Shown: positions 1 through 11,026 of the stretch, piece by piece
Numbering within the stretch: position 1 is the first letter of the stretch
Layout: each line of letters begins with the position of its first letter
Assembly (NCBI RefSeq): GCF_015645095.1
Contig: NZ_JADOTW010000022.1
Coordinates: forward strand, 16,245 to 80,244
DNA from: Halomonas sp. 328
GTDB lineage: Bacteria; Pseudomonadota; Gammaproteobacteria; Pseudomonadales; Halomonadaceae
Length of the DNA stretch: 64,000 nucleotides
Reading direction: 5' to 3'
Made by a program: the position numbers and the translations under genes
Notes under the pieces: generated by a model
The model's input: the letters and a program-made list of their open reading frames with translations, nothing else
What the model was told of the DNA's origin: nothing
Database searches by the model: none

Positions 1-217
1 CCGCCGGCGAGGCGGGAAACCAGCGGCGATCCTGGAAGCGCCGCGCATAGCGCCCCATCCACACATTGATCAGGCTGCCCAGGGTGTTGCCGGCGGTGGC
101 CACCGCCCAGAGCAGCAGGGCCGGCTCGCCGATGCACCAGAGCCGGGCCAGCCACACCTCGGAGCCGCCGGGCAGCAGGGTGGCACTGACCAGGGCCACT
201 AAAAAGAGGCTCAGCAT
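1..217 (-). CDS. yqaA: YqaA-family (DedA/SNARE-associated) membrane protein, N-terminal fragment
   Basis: Reading the minus strand from the ATG at 217 gives about 72 residues that run off the left edge of the window. The translation starts MLSLFLVALVSATLLPGGSE, then has a hydrophobic stretch containing GNTLGSLINVWMGRY and ends RFQDRRWFPASPA. This N-terminus is typical of YqaA, a small multipass inner-membrane protein related to DedA/SNARE-associated proteins; its function is poorly defined. The gene is divergent from thiD, with 59 bases between the start codons. The C-terminal half lies outside the window, so the family call rests on the N-terminus only. Confidence 0.7.
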   Translation of the reverse strand, partial: MLSLFLVALVSATLLPGGSEVWLARLWCIGEPALLLWAVATAGNTLGSLINVWMGRYARRFQDRRWFPASPA

Positions 218-276
218 GGCGAGCCCCCCACCCCTTGCAGTAGGCTAGACCGCGACATCAACGACAAGACCTCCCC

Positions 277-1089
277 ATGAACGACACTCCCCCGATTCCC
301 AAGCTGCTGACCATCGCCGGCTCCGATCCCAGTGGTGGCGCCGGCATCCAGGCCGACCTCAAGACCTTCTCGGCGCTGGGTGCCTATGGTACCAGCGTGA
401 TCACCGCCCTGACCGCCCAGAACACCCAGGGGGTGACCGGGGTGTATCCGGTGCCGGCGGACTTTATCGCCGCCCAGCTGGAGACCCTGCTCGACGATAT
501 CGCCATCGACGCCGTGAAGATCGGCATGGTGGCCAGCCGCGAGGTGGCCGAGGCGATCCGCGCGGCGCTGACCCAACGGCGCCCGCGCTGGGTCGTGCTC
601 GACCCGGTGATGGTGGCCAAGAGCGGCGATGTGCTGGTGGATGACGCCGGCATCCGCGCGGTACGCGAGCTGCTGGTGCCCCTGGCCGACCTGATCACCC
701 CCAACCTGCCGGAGGCGGCGGTGCTGCTGGACGCCCCGGTCCCGGACGACGCCGAAGGCATGGAGGCGCTGCTGCCCCGGCTGCAGGCCCTGGGCGCCCC
801 CCGGGTGCTGCTCAAGGGCGGCCACCTGCGCGGCGAGCGCTGCCCGGACCTGCTGGTGGACGAGCATGGCGCCCAGTGGCTCGATGGGCCACGTATCGCC
901 ACTCCCAACCTGCACGGCACCGGCTGCTCGCTCTCCTCGGCCATCGCCGCCTGCCTGGCCCATCGCGACGCCCCCCTGGCGGCGGTGACCGAGGCCAAGG
1001 CCTGGCTGGAGCGGGCCCTGGCCGAGAGCCATCGGCTGGGCGTCGGCCGCGGCCAGGGGCCGGTGCACCACTTCCACGCCTGGTGGTAA
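277..1089 (+). CDS. thiD: Bifunctional hydroxymethylpyrimidine kinase/phosphomethylpyrimidine kinase
   Basis: 270 aa, the usual length for ThiD, which phosphorylates HMP and then HMP-phosphate in thiamine biosynthesis in the cytoplasm. Seen in the sequence: the ribokinase-fold motif GSDPSGGAG (residues 15-23), the LDPVMVAKSGD segment (108-118) and the C-terminal HGTGCSLSSA anion-hole motif with Cys217. The ATG at 277 directly precedes the conserved N-terminus. It is a lone gene here; thiG and thiS lie 13 kb away on the other strand, so thiamine genes are scattered. No TPP riboswitch fits in the short upstream gap. Confidence 0.93.
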   Translation: MNDTPPIPKLLTIAGSDPSGGAGIQADLKTFSALGAYGTSVITALTAQNTQGVTGVYPVPADFIAAQLETLLDDIAIDAVKIGMVASREVAEAIRAALTQRRPRWVVLDPVMVAKSGDVLVDDAGIRAVRELLVPLADLITPNLPEAAVLLDAPVPDDAEGMEALLPRLQALGAPRVLLKGGHLRGERCPDLLVDEHGAQWLDGPRIATPNLHGTGCSLSSAIAACLAHRDAPLAAVTEAKAWLERALAESHRLGVGRGQGPVHHFHAWW

Positions 1090-1161
1090 CGCCTTGCGGG
1101 GGAGCGGTTAAGCCACCATCCTGAGGTGAGGCATCGCCACTACCCGAGGGAGGGAGAGACC

Positions 1162-2007
1162 ATGACCCGCACCCTGCTGTTCGCCTGTGACCTGTCGGCG
1201 GAGAACCGTGCCGCCTTCGGCCGAGCCATCCAACTGGCGGTGGACAGCGGGGCCCGCCTCGATGCCCTGCACGTGCTCGACCCCCACCTGCCGCGCCAGG
1301 CGCTGCACGACCTGGAGCCGGCGGTGGTGGCGGAGATGGAGCGCCTGCTCACCGATATCCGCGAAGACTATGCGCTGCCCGCCCCCCAGGTGCTGCTGCA
1401 GACCGTGGCCGGCACGCCCTTCGAGGAGATCATCCGCGAGGCCCACGAACGCCAGGCCGACCTGATCCTGCTCGGCGGGCATCGCAAGCGCGGCGAACCG
1501 GAACTGGTGGCCGGTACCACCCTGGCCCGGGTGATCCGTGGCGCCCCCTGCCCGGTGATCTCGGCCATCCACCCGGTGACCCAGGAGTGGCGGGATATCC
1601 TCGTACCGGTGGACTTCTCGCTGACCTGTCGCCATACCCTGCGCGAGACCCTCAAGCGCTTCCCCGAGTCACGGCTGACCCTGCTGCACGCCTGGGATAT
1701 CCCCGGTGAGCGGGAGCTGGGCTCCAGCGGCGACTTCGCCCGCTGGCGGGATGGCGAGCTGGCCCGGCTGCGCGAACAGCTCGAGCGGGAAGTGGATCAG
1801 TTGATGAACGAGGTGGAGTCGGTCCCGGAGCTGAGCCTGGAGCTGGAGCAGGGCGACCCCCTGGAGGTGCTGCTGACCCGGCTGCGGCGCCAGCCCCCGG
1901 ACCTGCTGGCCCTGGGCTACCGCGGGCGTCGCGGCCAGCAGCGCCGCCTGACCGCTCAACTGCTCGCCGAACCCCATTGCGACATCATGGTGTGTCGCGC
2001 CTGGTAG
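1162..2007 (+). CDS. Tandem-domain universal stress protein (UspA family)
   Basis: 281 aa with two Usp domains. The first runs from MTRTLLFACDLSAENRAAF to about residue 135 (GTTLARVIRGAPCPVI). The second starts at about 145 with DILVPVDFS and ends LLAEPHCDIMVCRAW. Usp proteins bind nucleotides or act in stress resistance, and fused pairs mimic the usual dimer. The ATG at 1162 is preceded by a purine-rich GGGAGGGAGAG ribosome site; an in-frame upstream ATG at 1126 would add residues that do not look like Usp. The second domain lacks a clear ATP-binding glycine loop (it has GYRGRRGQQRRL), so nucleotide binding there is uncertain. Confidence 0.85.
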   Translation: MTRTLLFACDLSAENRAAFGRAIQLAVDSGARLDALHVLDPHLPRQALHDLEPAVVAEMERLLTDIREDYALPAPQVLLQTVAGTPFEEIIREAHERQADLILLGGHRKRGEPELVAGTTLARVIRGAPCPVISAIHPVTQEWRDILVPVDFSLTCRHTLRETLKRFPESRLTLLHAWDIPGERELGSSGDFARWRDGELARLREQLEREVDQLMNEVESVPELSLELEQGDPLEVLLTRLRRQPPDLLALGYRGRRGQQRRLTAQLLAEPHCDIMVCRAW

Positions 2008-2102
2008 AGTAGGCCGTTATTCCTTATTCCATTTCGAGCCCTGCTGGGCCGCTGATCGATGAGCATGCTACCCTCCTGCGCCGACACTCAGGAGGAGAGC
2101 CA

Positions 2103-2540
2103 ATGCGAGCCTTGATTCAGCGGGTACGCCACGCCCGGGTGGTGGTGGCGGGCCAGGAAGTGGGCGCCATCGACCAGGGCCTGCTGGCCCTGGTGGGGGT
2201 GGAAAAGGGCGATGATCGGGCTCGAGCCGACAAGCTGCTGCACAAGCTGCTGCACTATCGGGTCTTCGCCGACGACGACGGCAAGATGAATCGCGACCTG
2301 CAGCAGGTGGCGGGCGGCCTGCTGCTGGTCTCCCAGTTCACCCTGGCCGCGGATACCCGCAAGGGGCTGCGTCCCAGCTTCTCCAGCGCCGCGCCCCCCG
2401 CCGAGGGCGAAGCGCTGTTCGACTACCTGGTGAGCCAGGCCCGGGCCGCCTGGCCACGGGTCGCCACCGGCGAGTTCGGCGCCGAGATGCAGGTGGAGCT
2501 GATCAATGACGGCCCGGTGACCTTCCTGCTGGAGAGCTGA
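2103..2540 (+). CDS. dtd: D-aminoacyl-tRNA deacylase
   Basis: 145 aa, full length for Dtd, a cytoplasmic proofreading enzyme that hydrolyses D-aminoacyl-tRNA and Gly-tRNA(Ala). Both family signatures are present: [17 protein letters not shown] in the middle and the Gly-cisPro motif in [11 protein letters not shown] at the C-terminus. A strong AGGAGGAG ribosome site lies just before the ATG. The gene converges with the small lipoprotein gene that ends 11 bases downstream. Confidence 0.95.
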   Translation: MRALIQRVRHARVVVAGQEVGAIDQGLLALVGVEKGDDRARADKLLHKLLHYRVFADDDGKMNRDLQQVAGGLLLVSQFTLAADTRKGLRPSFSSAAPPAEGEALFDYLVSQARAAWPRVATGEFGAEMQVELINDGPVTFLLES

Positions 2541-2551
2541 GCCGGGCCCTC

Positions 2552-2812
2552 TCAGTTGAGCCCCTGATACTGGAAGGCCAGGGCCTCGCCACCCAGGAAC
2601 TGGGCATGGATGGTCCGCGCCCCTCTTCCCCAGGTGCAGAGGTCCACCATCAGGGCGCCGTGGCACTCCTTGGGCGAACCGAGGATCGCCTCGACCTGGG
2701 CCCGGCTCATGCCGACCTCCAGGCGCTGGTAGTTGTCCAGAGTCAGTCGCGGATTGGCGCAGCCGACCAGGGCGACCAACAGCAGCGCGACCGGCACGAA
2801 TCGCAGGATCAT
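2552..2812 (-). CDS. Small SmpA/OmlA (BamE)-like lipoprotein
   Basis: 86 aa. A lipoprotein signal peptide (MILRFVPVALLLVALVGC) has the lipobox LVGC, so Cys18 would be lipidated. The mature part carries NYQRLEVGMSRAQVEAILG, the helix-turn signature of the SmpA/OmlA (BamE) fold, followed by a short tail with two further cysteines (CHG and LCTWG). It is shorter than true BamE, and in this position is more likely a paralogue of unknown role than the BAM subunit. It lies 18 bases downstream of the ABC-F gene on the same strand and may be co-transcribed. Confidence 0.7.
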   Translation of the reverse strand: MILRFVPVALLLVALVGCANPRLTLDNYQRLEVGMSRAQVEAILGSPKECHGALMVDLCTWGRGARTIHAQFLGGEALAFQYQGLN

Positions 2813-2830
2813 GGGGCACCTCCTCGGGAG

Positions 2831-4777
<1,947 letters not shown>

Positions 4778-4848
4778 GCCGGCTCCGATAACGGGAATGG
4801 CGGGCCGCCTCGCCGCCTCCGGGGACGCTAGCGCAGGAGCAGCCTTCG

Positions 4849-5421
4849 ATGAGCATGCATTCTACCCAATTGCGCCACCATTTGCGGGCCTGGCTGGCCC
4901 GCCATGGCGTGACCGCCCGGGCCGGCCCCTGGGCCCTGTCGCTCTGGGATCAGGCCCTCGCCCTCTATGCACGCCCCGGCGTGGAGGCGGCCTGCCTGGC
5001 CCTGCAGGACCAGGCCGGCGTCGATGTCTGCGAACTGCTCTGGGCCTGCTGGCTCGAACGCCACGGCTTGACCCCGGACGACGATGCCCCCACGCACCTG
5101 GCCCCGATTCGCGCCTGGCAGGCCGAGATGACCCGGCCATTGCGCGACCGCCGACGCGCCCTCAAGGAGTTAGCCCTTACCGACCCGACACTCGCCGAGC
5201 TACGGCAAGCCTTGCAGCGGGCCGAACTCTTGGCCGAACGGGAAACCCTGCGCCGACTGGCCGACCTGGCCACTGGCGGCGGCGCCATTCGCCCCCTCCA
5301 GACGGGGGAATCCAGCCTGGCGGAACGGCTCATAAATGCCGGACTTATGCAGAAAAAAACGCAACTCTGGGCGCTGCAAACCCTAGAAACCCAACTTGAC
5401 CCCCTATCCGCCGACGGCTAG
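4849..5421 (+). CDS. TIGR02444-family protein (DUF2390), function unknown
   Basis: 190 aa, alpha-helical and tryptophan-rich, with the WALSLWDQALALYARPGVEAACLALQ segment and the CELLWACWLERHG segment that I associate with the gammaproteobacterial TIGR02444 family. It is divergent from the ABC-F gene, an arrangement I have seen in Halomonas and Pseudomonas. An AGGAG site lies about 9 bases before the ATG at 4849; a second ATG at 4855 is possible. No enzymatic motif or membrane segment is visible. Confidence 0.7.
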   Translation: MSMHSTQLRHHLRAWLARHGVTARAGPWALSLWDQALALYARPGVEAACLALQDQAGVDVCELLWACWLERHGLTPDDDAPTHLAPIRAWQAEMTRPLRDRRRALKELALTDPTLAELRQALQRAELLAERETLRRLADLATGGGAIRPLQTGESSLAERLINAGLMQKKTQLWALQTLETQLDPLSADG

Positions 5422-5512
5422 CCTCAAGAGAGTGGAGCGTCTTGATTTACTTCAATTTCATCCGCTCATCATGGTCGAGTGACCGGCCAGAAACTGCCAA
5501 GGGGAAATAAGA

Positions 5513-6529
5513 ATGAAGGCTACCAAACTGCTGACATCCGCGAGCATTGGCGCCCTGCTGCTGGGCATGTCCGCCGCGGCTCACTCCGCAAACTGGCGCT
5601 ATGCCCACGAGGAGTTCGAGGGCGACGTTCAGGACGTCTTCGCCGTCGCCTTCAAGGAGTATATCGAGGAGAACTCCGACAATACCGTACAGGTTTATCG
5701 CTTCGGCGAACTGGGTGAATCCGACGACATCATGGAGCAGGCCCAGGCGGGTATCCTGCAGTTCGTCAACCAGTCTCCGGGCTTCACCGGCTCGCTGATT
5801 CCCGAGGCACAGATCTTCTTCGTGCCCTACCTGCTGCCCACCGACGAAGAGACCGTCGTCGAGTTCTTCAACAACAGCAAGGCGATCCACGAGGACTTCC
5901 CCGAGCTCTATGCCGAACAGGGCCTGGAACTGCTCAAGATGTACCCGGAAGGCGAGATGGTGGTCACCCTGGATGAACCCTTCACCGCGCCCGAGGACCT
6001 GCGCGGCAAGAACATCCGCATCATGACCAACCCGCTGCTCTCCGAAACCTATCGCGCCTTCGGGGCGACCCCGACGCCGCTGCCCTGGGGCGAGGTCTAT
6101 GGCGGCCTGCAGACCGGCATCATCCAGGGGCAGGAGAACCCGATCTTCTGGATCGAGTCCGGCGGCCTCTATGAAGTCTCTCCCAACCTGGTGTTCACCG
6201 GCCATGGCTGGTTCACCACCGCCATGATGGCCAACCAGGACTTCTTCAACGGCCTCTCCGAGGATGAGCAGCAACTGGTGCGCGACGCGGCCCAGCACGC
6301 CTACGAGCACACCCTGGAGCATATCTCCGGGCTGGCGGACGACTCCCTGGCCAAGATCCAGGAGGCCTCCGACGAGGTCACCGTGACACGCCTCACCGAG
6401 GAGCAGATCGAGGCCTTCCGCGCCCGGGCTCCCCAGGTGGAGGAGCGCTTCGTCGAGATGACCGGCGAGCGCGGTGCGGCCCTGCTGGAGCAGTTCAAGG
6501 CCGACCTGGAAGCCGTGAGCGGCGACTAA
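5513..6529 (+). CDS. teaA: Ectoine/hydroxyectoine TRAP transporter periplasmic binding protein
   Basis: 338 aa with a Sec signal peptide ([20 protein letters not shown], cleavage after AHS-A). The mature protein starts NWRYAHEE and contains [40 protein letters not shown] and [19 protein letters not shown]. These match Halomonas elongata TeaA, as I recall it, nearly word for word, including the glutamate at mature position 9 that contacts the ectoine ring. It delivers ectoines to TeaBC so that leaked compatible solute is recovered. A GGGGAAATAAG site precedes the ATG. It is first of four collinear tea genes; a strong hairpin separates it from teaB, so binding protein is probably made in excess. 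Confidence 0.95.
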   Translation: MKATKLLTSASIGALLLGMSAAAHSANWRYAHEEFEGDVQDVFAVAFKEYIEENSDNTVQVYRFGELGESDDIMEQAQAGILQFVNQSPGFTGSLIPEAQIFFVPYLLPTDEETVVEFFNNSKAIHEDFPELYAEQGLELLKMYPEGEMVVTLDEPFTAPEDLRGKNIRIMTNPLLSETYRAFGATPTPLPWGEVYGGLQTGIIQGQENPIFWIESGGLYEVSPNLVFTGHGWFTTAMMANQDFFNGLSEDEQQLVRDAAQHAYEHTLEHISGLADDSLAKIQEASDEVTVTRLTEEQIEAFRARAPQVEERFVEMTGERGAALLEQFKADLEAVSGD

Positions 6530-6564
6530 GCGCCACCGGCGCCTGATCGTCACACGAGGAATCC

Positions 6565-6586
6565 GGGGCAGCCACTTGGCTGCCCC
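6565..6586 (+). terminator. Hairpin between teaA and teaB (attenuator or mRNA 3'-end stabiliser)
   Basis: A perfect 9 bp stem, GGGGCAGCC with GGCTGCCCC, closed by a 4-base loop, begins 36 bases after the teaA stop. It is followed by a mixed GCTTGTTTCC tract rather than a clean U-run, so partial termination or 3'-end protection of a teaA-only mRNA is more likely than full termination. The teaA-teaB gap is 202 bases. Confidence 0.6.
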
Positions 6587-6731
6587 GCTTGTTTCCTCCC
6601 ACCCGCTTCTCCGATTCGGCTCGCCGGCCAATCAGCGTTGGCGGACCGCAAGGTCGTCGCCACGGACCTTGCCATACCCTGAGGGGCAGGCGGCGCGCAA
6701 CGCCCAGGGAAGACCACAGGAGCATGGGCAC

Positions 6732-7310
6732 ATGACCGAAGAAGAATCCGAAAAGAACTACCGCTCGACCCTGCCCGGCCCCCTCGGCTGGATAGACACA
6801 GGGATCAGCAAGGCGGAGGCGGTGATACTGGCCATGGGGGTCATCCTGATGGCCATCAATACCATCGCCAATGTGGTCAGTCGTTTCGCCCTCGGCGAGA
6901 GTCTGCACTTCTCCGAGGAGATCAATCGCATCCTGATCGTGATGATCACCTTCGCCGGTATCGGCTATGCGGCCCGCCATGGGCGCCATATCCGCATGTC
7001 GGCCATCTATGACGCCCTGCCCACCGGCGGGCGGCGCTGGCTGATGATCATCATCTGCACCTTCACCGCCCTGGTGATGTTCGTGCTCTGCTACTACTCC
7101 ATCGGCTATATCCAGACTACCTATAGCCGTGGCCGGGTGCTGCCCTCGCTGAGCATTCCGGTCTGGATGATGTTCGTCTGGGTCCCGGTGGGCTTCGCCA
7201 TCACCGGCATCCAGTACCTGCTCACCGCCATCAAGAACCTCACTTCCCGGGACGTCTATATCTCGACCCATGTGGTGGATGGCTACAAGGACACGGAAAC
7301 GGAAGTCTGA
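6732..7310 (+). CDS. teaB: Ectoine TRAP transporter small permease subunit
   Basis: 192 aa with four predicted membrane helices (starting near residues 27, 65, 100 and 143), as expected for a DctQ-type small subunit. The segment [20 protein letters not shown] followed by [16 protein letters not shown] is the DctQ signature. It pairs with TeaC in the inner membrane. The ATG at 6732 has AGGAG nine bases upstream, and the longer in-frame extension is non-conserved. It lies between teaA and teaC in the H. elongata order. Confidence 0.92.
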   Translation: MTEEESEKNYRSTLPGPLGWIDTGISKAEAVILAMGVILMAINTIANVVSRFALGESLHFSEEINRILIVMITFAGIGYAARHGRHIRMSAIYDALPTGGRRWLMIIICTFTALVMFVLCYYSIGYIQTTYSRGRVLPSLSIPVWMMFVWVPVGFAITGIQYLLTAIKNLTSRDVYISTHVVDGYKDTETEV

Positions 7311-7338
7311 TGCCGGACGCTAGCGAGGACTCACAACC

Positions 7339-8622
7339 ATGACAGCCACTATCCTGACCATCATGATCGTGCTGCTGCTGCTGGGCTTTCCCATGATGGT
7401 GCCCCTGCTGACGGCGGCCTTCGTGGGCTTCTATATGACCTTCGGCGGGACCGGTCAGATGGAGACCCTGGTGCAACAGCTGATGGGCGGCATCCGCCCC
7501 ACGGCGCTGATCGCCGTGCCGATGTTTATCCTGGCCGCCGACATCATGACCCGGGGCCAGTCCGCCAACCGCCTGATCAACATGGTCATGAGCTTCGTGG
7601 GCCATATCAAGGGCGGCCTGGCGGTCTCCACCGCCGCCTCCTGCACCCTCTTCGGTGCGGTCTCCGGCTCCACCCAGGCCACGGTGGTGGCGGTGGGGTC
7701 GCCGCTGCGCCCGCGCATGCTCAAGGCCGGCTACAAGGACCCCTTCACCCTGGCGCTGATCATCAACTCCAGTGATATCGCCTTCCTGATCCCGCCGAGC
7801 ATCGGCATGATCATCTACGGGGTCATCTCCGGCACCTCCATCGGCGAGCTCTTTATCGCCGGCATCGGCCCGGGCCTGCTGATCCTGGCGATGTTCTCGG
7901 TCTACTGCATCGCCTACGCCTACATCAACAAGGTCCCCACCGAACCCAGGAGCAGCTGGAAGGAGCGCGCCCTGGCGGTACAGGGCGCCCTCTGGCCGCT
8001 GGGCTTCCCGGTGCTGATCGTGGGTGGCATCTATGGCGGCATCTTCAGCCCCACCGAAGCGGCGGCGGCCTGCGTGCTCTATGCGGTGATCCTGGAATTC
8101 GCCATCTTCCGCTCCCTGAAGCTGCCGGATATCTATGCCATCGCCAAGTCCACCGGCCTGATCACCGCCGTGGTCTTTATCCTGGTGGCGGCGGGCAACG
8201 GCTTCTCCTGGATCATCTCCTTCGCGCAGATTCCCCAGGCGGTGCTGGGGGCCGCAGGCATCAACGAGGCGGGGCCCGTGGGCGTGCTGATCGCCATCTG
8301 CGTGGCCTTCTTTATCGCCTGCATGTTCGTCGACCCCATCGTGGTGATCCTGGTGCTGACGCCGATCTTCGCGCCGGCCATCGCCGCCTCCGGGCTCGAC
8401 CCAGTGCTGGTGGGGGTGCTGATCACCCTGCAGGTGGCCATCGGCTCGGCGACGCCACCCTTCGGCTGCGATATCTTCACCGCCATCGCCATCTTCAAGC
8501 GCCCCTACTGGGAGGTGATCCGTGGCACGCCGCCCTTCGTCTTCATGCTGGTGCTGGCCGCCGCCCTGATCATCATCTTCCCGCAAATCGCCCTGTTCCT
8601 CCGGGATCTGGCGTTCCGCTGA
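7339..8622 (+). CDS. teaC: Ectoine TRAP transporter large permease subunit
   Basis: 427 aa DctM-type subunit with about twelve hydrophobic helices. Family landmarks are GFPMMVPLLTAAFVGFYM at the N-terminus, CTLFGAVSGSTQATVVAVGS, PPSIGMIIYGVISGTSIGELFIAGIGPG, YGGIFSPTEAAAACVLYA and ITLQVAIGSATPPFGCDIF. It provides the sodium-driven translocation path for ectoine. It begins 28 bases after teaB and is followed 24 bases later by teaD. Confidence 0.94.
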   Translation: MTATILTIMIVLLLLGFPMMVPLLTAAFVGFYMTFGGTGQMETLVQQLMGGIRPTALIAVPMFILAADIMTRGQSANRLINMVMSFVGHIKGGLAVSTAASCTLFGAVSGSTQATVVAVGSPLRPRMLKAGYKDPFTLALIINSSDIAFLIPPSIGMIIYGVISGTSIGELFIAGIGPGLLILAMFSVYCIAYAYINKVPTEPRSSWKERALAVQGALWPLGFPVLIVGGIYGGIFSPTEAAAACVLYAVILEFAIFRSLKLPDIYAIAKSTGLITAVVFILVAAGNGFSWIISFAQIPQAVLGAAGINEAGPVGVLIAICVAFFIACMFVDPIVVILVLTPIFAPAIAASGLDPVLVGVLITLQVAIGSATPPFGCDIFTAIAIFKRPYWEVIRGTPPFVFMLVLAAALIIIFPQIALFLRDLAFR

Positions 8623-8646
8623 TCCTGGCTCAAGGAGGAGACGACG

Positions 8647-9087
8647 ATGTTCGAAAGAATCCTGTTGCCGGTTGACGGCTCCAAGGGTGCCCTCAAGGCC
8701 CTGGAGAAGGCCGTGGACCTGGCCAAGCTGACCGGCGCCGAGCTCTATATCCTCTGCGTCTTCAAGCACCACAGCCTGCTGGAGGCCTCCCTCTCCATGG
8801 TCCGCCCCAACAAGCTGGATATTCCCGACGACGCCCTCAAGGAGTACGCCACCGAGATCGCCGTCCAGGCCAAGCACGATGCCCTGGAGCGGGGCGCGCC
8901 CAAGGTGCGCGCCTTCGTCAAGGGCGGGCGCCCCTCCAGTACCATCGTGCGCTTCGCCCGCAAGCGCGATATCGACCTGATCGTGATCGGCTCCCAGGGC
9001 ACCAACGGCGACAAGACCTCCTACCTGCTGGGCAGCGTCTCCCAGCGGGTGGCGAGCATGGCCAAGTGCCCCACCCTGGTGGTCTGA
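8647..9087 (+). CDS. teaD: TeaD, universal stress protein linked to the ectoine transporter
   Basis: 146 aa single-domain Usp. The ATP-binding loop [20 protein letters not shown] matches the G-x2-G-x9-G-(S/T) pattern. In H. elongata TeaD is an ATP-binding protein reported to down-regulate TeaABC uptake; that role is carried over by homology and synteny. AAGGAGG precedes the ATG. As last gene of the operon it gives coupled expression of regulator and transporter. Confidence 0.92.
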   Translation: MFERILLPVDGSKGALKALEKAVDLAKLTGAELYILCVFKHHSLLEASLSMVRPNKLDIPDDALKEYATEIAVQAKHDALERGAPKVRAFVKGGRPSSTIVRFARKRDIDLIVIGSQGTNGDKTSYLLGSVSQRVASMAKCPTLVV

Positions 9088-9230
9088 ACCACCGTCAACA
9101 AACCTTCCCTGAGTCAGCGTGCCGGCCCCCGGCCCGCTGCCGTTTCATGGCGGCCGGGCGGGTGCGGAACCCGAGCACTCCTGATAGAGTCCGAGGGATG
9201 TTTGATGACCCCATCGATAGAGGATTCTGC

Positions 9231-9932
9231 ATGAAGACACTGGTTCGCGCCGCCACCCTGGGCTCGCTGTTGTGTGCCGCCCCCTTCGCCCTGGCCGACC
9301 TGGAGAGCGAGGAGTCACGGCTCGGTTACAGCCTGGGCGTGACCCTGGGTCAGAGCCTGGTGCAGGACGTGGATGACCTGGATATCGAGGCCTTCACCCA
9401 GGCGATCCGCGATGTCTATGCCGATGCGGAGCTGGCCCTGAGCGAAGAGGAGATGGCCGCGACGCTGATGCAGTTCCAGCAGCAGGCCATGGCCGAGCGT
9501 CAGGCCTCGGCCCAGCGCCAGGCCGAGGCGACCCGCGAGGCCGGCGAGACCTTCCTGGCCGAGAATGCCCTGAACGAGGACGTGGTGGTCACCGACTCCG
9601 GCCTGCAGTACAAGGTGATCGAATCCGGCGATGGCGCCTCCCCGGGCTCCGACGCCCGAGTCGAGGTGCACTACGAGGGTACCCTGCTGGACGGTAGCGT
9701 CTTCGACAGCTCCTACGAGCGCGGCGAACCGATCAGCTTCCGGGTCGACCAGGTCATCGAGGGCTGGCAGGAGGCCCTGCAGCTGATGAGCGTGGGCGAC
9801 ACCTGGATGCTCTACCTGCCCTACGACCTGGCCTACGGCGAGGCCGGCACCGGCGGCCCCATTGGCCCCTACGAGACCCTGACCTTCAAGGTGGAGCTGC
9901 TGGGCGTCGATGCAGAGCCCGATGCCGAGTAA
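9231..9932 (+). CDS. FKBP-type peptidyl-prolyl cis-trans isomerase, exported
   Basis: 233 aa. A signal peptide (MKTLVRAATLGSLLCAAPFALA) is followed by the helical FKBP_N dimerisation domain (about 23-115) with LGYSLGVTLGQSLVQ, then a C-terminal FKBP domain with SGLQYKVIESGDG, VEVHYEGTLLDGSVFDSSY, IEGWQEALQLMSVGD and PYDLAYGE. This is the FkpA/Mip architecture, a periplasmic or outer-membrane-associated folding helper. The ATG at 9231 has AGAGG upstream and starts the signal peptide; longer in-frame options lack one. Its end overlaps the next gene's start, suggesting translational coupling. Confidence 0.9.
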   Translation: MKTLVRAATLGSLLCAAPFALADLESEESRLGYSLGVTLGQSLVQDVDDLDIEAFTQAIRDVYADAELALSEEEMAATLMQFQQQAMAERQASAQRQAEATREAGETFLAENALNEDVVVTDSGLQYKVIESGDGASPGSDARVEVHYEGTLLDGSVFDSSYERGEPISFRVDQVIEGWQEALQLMSVGDTWMLYLPYDLAYGEAGTGGPIGPYETLTFKVELLGVDAEPDAE

Positions 9933-10977
9933 GTCCGCCCCCTGGCTGGTGGCGCTGGCCCTCTCCGGCGCCGCCCTGGCCGACGACACCACTCCGCCCC
10001 CCTTGCCGGCGCTCGGCCTCGATGGCGAGCGCCTGGCGGTTCTGGGGGTCTCCTCCGGGGGCTATATGGCCACCCAGTTGGCGGTGGCCTATCCCGAGCG
10101 TTATGGACGGCTGGGGGTCTTCGCCGCCGGCCCCTGGGGTTGCGCCCAGGGCAGCCTGGGGCGCGCCCTGGGTCAGTGCATGCTGACTCACCGGGGCATT
10201 CCCGACCTGGACGAGCTGGCAAGCCGCCACGCCGCCTATCTGGTCGAGGGCCGGGTCGGCGACCCTGCCGACCTGGCTCGCCAGCGGGTCTTCCTGTGGC
10301 ACGGCGAGGCGGACGGGACCGTCCTACCGGTGCTGGGGGAGCGGCTCGCCGAGCAGTATCGCGGCTGGCTGGCGGATGCCGATGACCAGCTGCGCCGGGT
10401 CGTCCAGCCGGGCGCCGGCCACGGCTGGCCGGTGGCCGCGGACCGAGCCCCCTCCTCGGCCCCCCTGGTGAATTGCGCGGCGGGGGGCAGCCCCTACCTG
10501 CTCGATTGCGGGTACGACGGCGCCGGCGAGGCCCTGGCCTGGCTCTATGGCGAGGCCGAGGTATCCGCGCCGGACGCCGCCGCGGGGGAGCTAGTCAGCG
10601 TTTCCCAGGAGGTCGCCAGCGGGGCACGCCAGCTGGACGAGCGGGGCTATCTCTATCTGCCGCCGGGGTGTGAGGCCGGCGGGGCCTGTGGCCTGGTGGT
10701 GGCCCTGCATGGCTGCGCCATGGGCCGCGAGCAGGTCGACGATGCCTTCGCCCGCTACGCCGGGCTCAATGCCTGGGCCGATGTGCACCGGCTGGCGGTG
10801 CTCTACCCCCAGGCCGGCAGCAGCATGGGCAATCCCCAGGGCTGCTGGGACTGGTGGGGTCATGACGAGAACAGCTGGCGCCCCGACCCGGCCCATGACA
10901 GCCGTGACGGCCGCCAGCTTCAGGCCCTGGACGCCATGGTGGAACGCCTGCTAAGCCCGCCGGAGGCGAGCGATTGA
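9910..10977 (+). CDS. Exported PHB-depolymerase-like esterase with permuted catalytic domain
   Basis: 355 aa (or 351 from the ATG at 9922, which gives a cleaner signal peptide). The lipase box GVSSGGYMATQLAVAYP sits near residue 45, with candidate Asp in GEADGTVLP and His in GAGHGWP by about residue 180. The C-terminal half (about 238-355) has LYLPPGCEAGGACGLVVALHGC and VLYPQ plus CWDWWGHDENSW, which normally precede the lipase box in Esterase_phb proteins. That order fits the circularly permuted (type II) extracellular PHB depolymerase fold. It overlaps the FKBP gene by 23 or 11 bases. I infer polyester or short-chain ester hydrolysis outside the cytoplasm; no substrate-binding domain is seen. 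Confidence 0.75.
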   Translation: MQSPMPSKSAPWLVALALSGAALADDTTPPPLPALGLDGERLAVLGVSSGGYMATQLAVAYPERYGRLGVFAAGPWGCAQGSLGRALGQCMLTHRGIPDLDELASRHAAYLVEGRVGDPADLARQRVFLWHGEADGTVLPVLGERLAEQYRGWLADADDQLRRVVQPGAGHGWPVAADRAPSSAPLVNCAAGGSPYLLDCGYDGAGEALAWLYGEAEVSAPDAAAGELVSVSQEVASGARQLDERGYLYLPPGCEAGGACGLVVALHGCAMGREQVDDAFARYAGLNAWADVHRLAVLYPQAGSSMGNPQGCWDWWGHDENSWRPDPAHDSRDGRQLQALDAMVERLLSPPEASD

Positions 10978-11026
10978 CGTCACCCGGGAGCGTCGGATGC
11001 GCTCGCCTTAGGCTCGTTTATCCGAC

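Noticed and set aside
211..1077. Long antisense ORF opposite thiD
   Set aside because: Low-complexity His/Gly/Gln-rich translation typical of antisense frames in high-GC DNA; thiD is clearly the real gene.
7240..8877. 545-codon antisense ORF across teaB-teaD
   Set aside because: Asp/His/Gly-rich shadow of conserved membrane-protein genes; no ribosome site and no family features.
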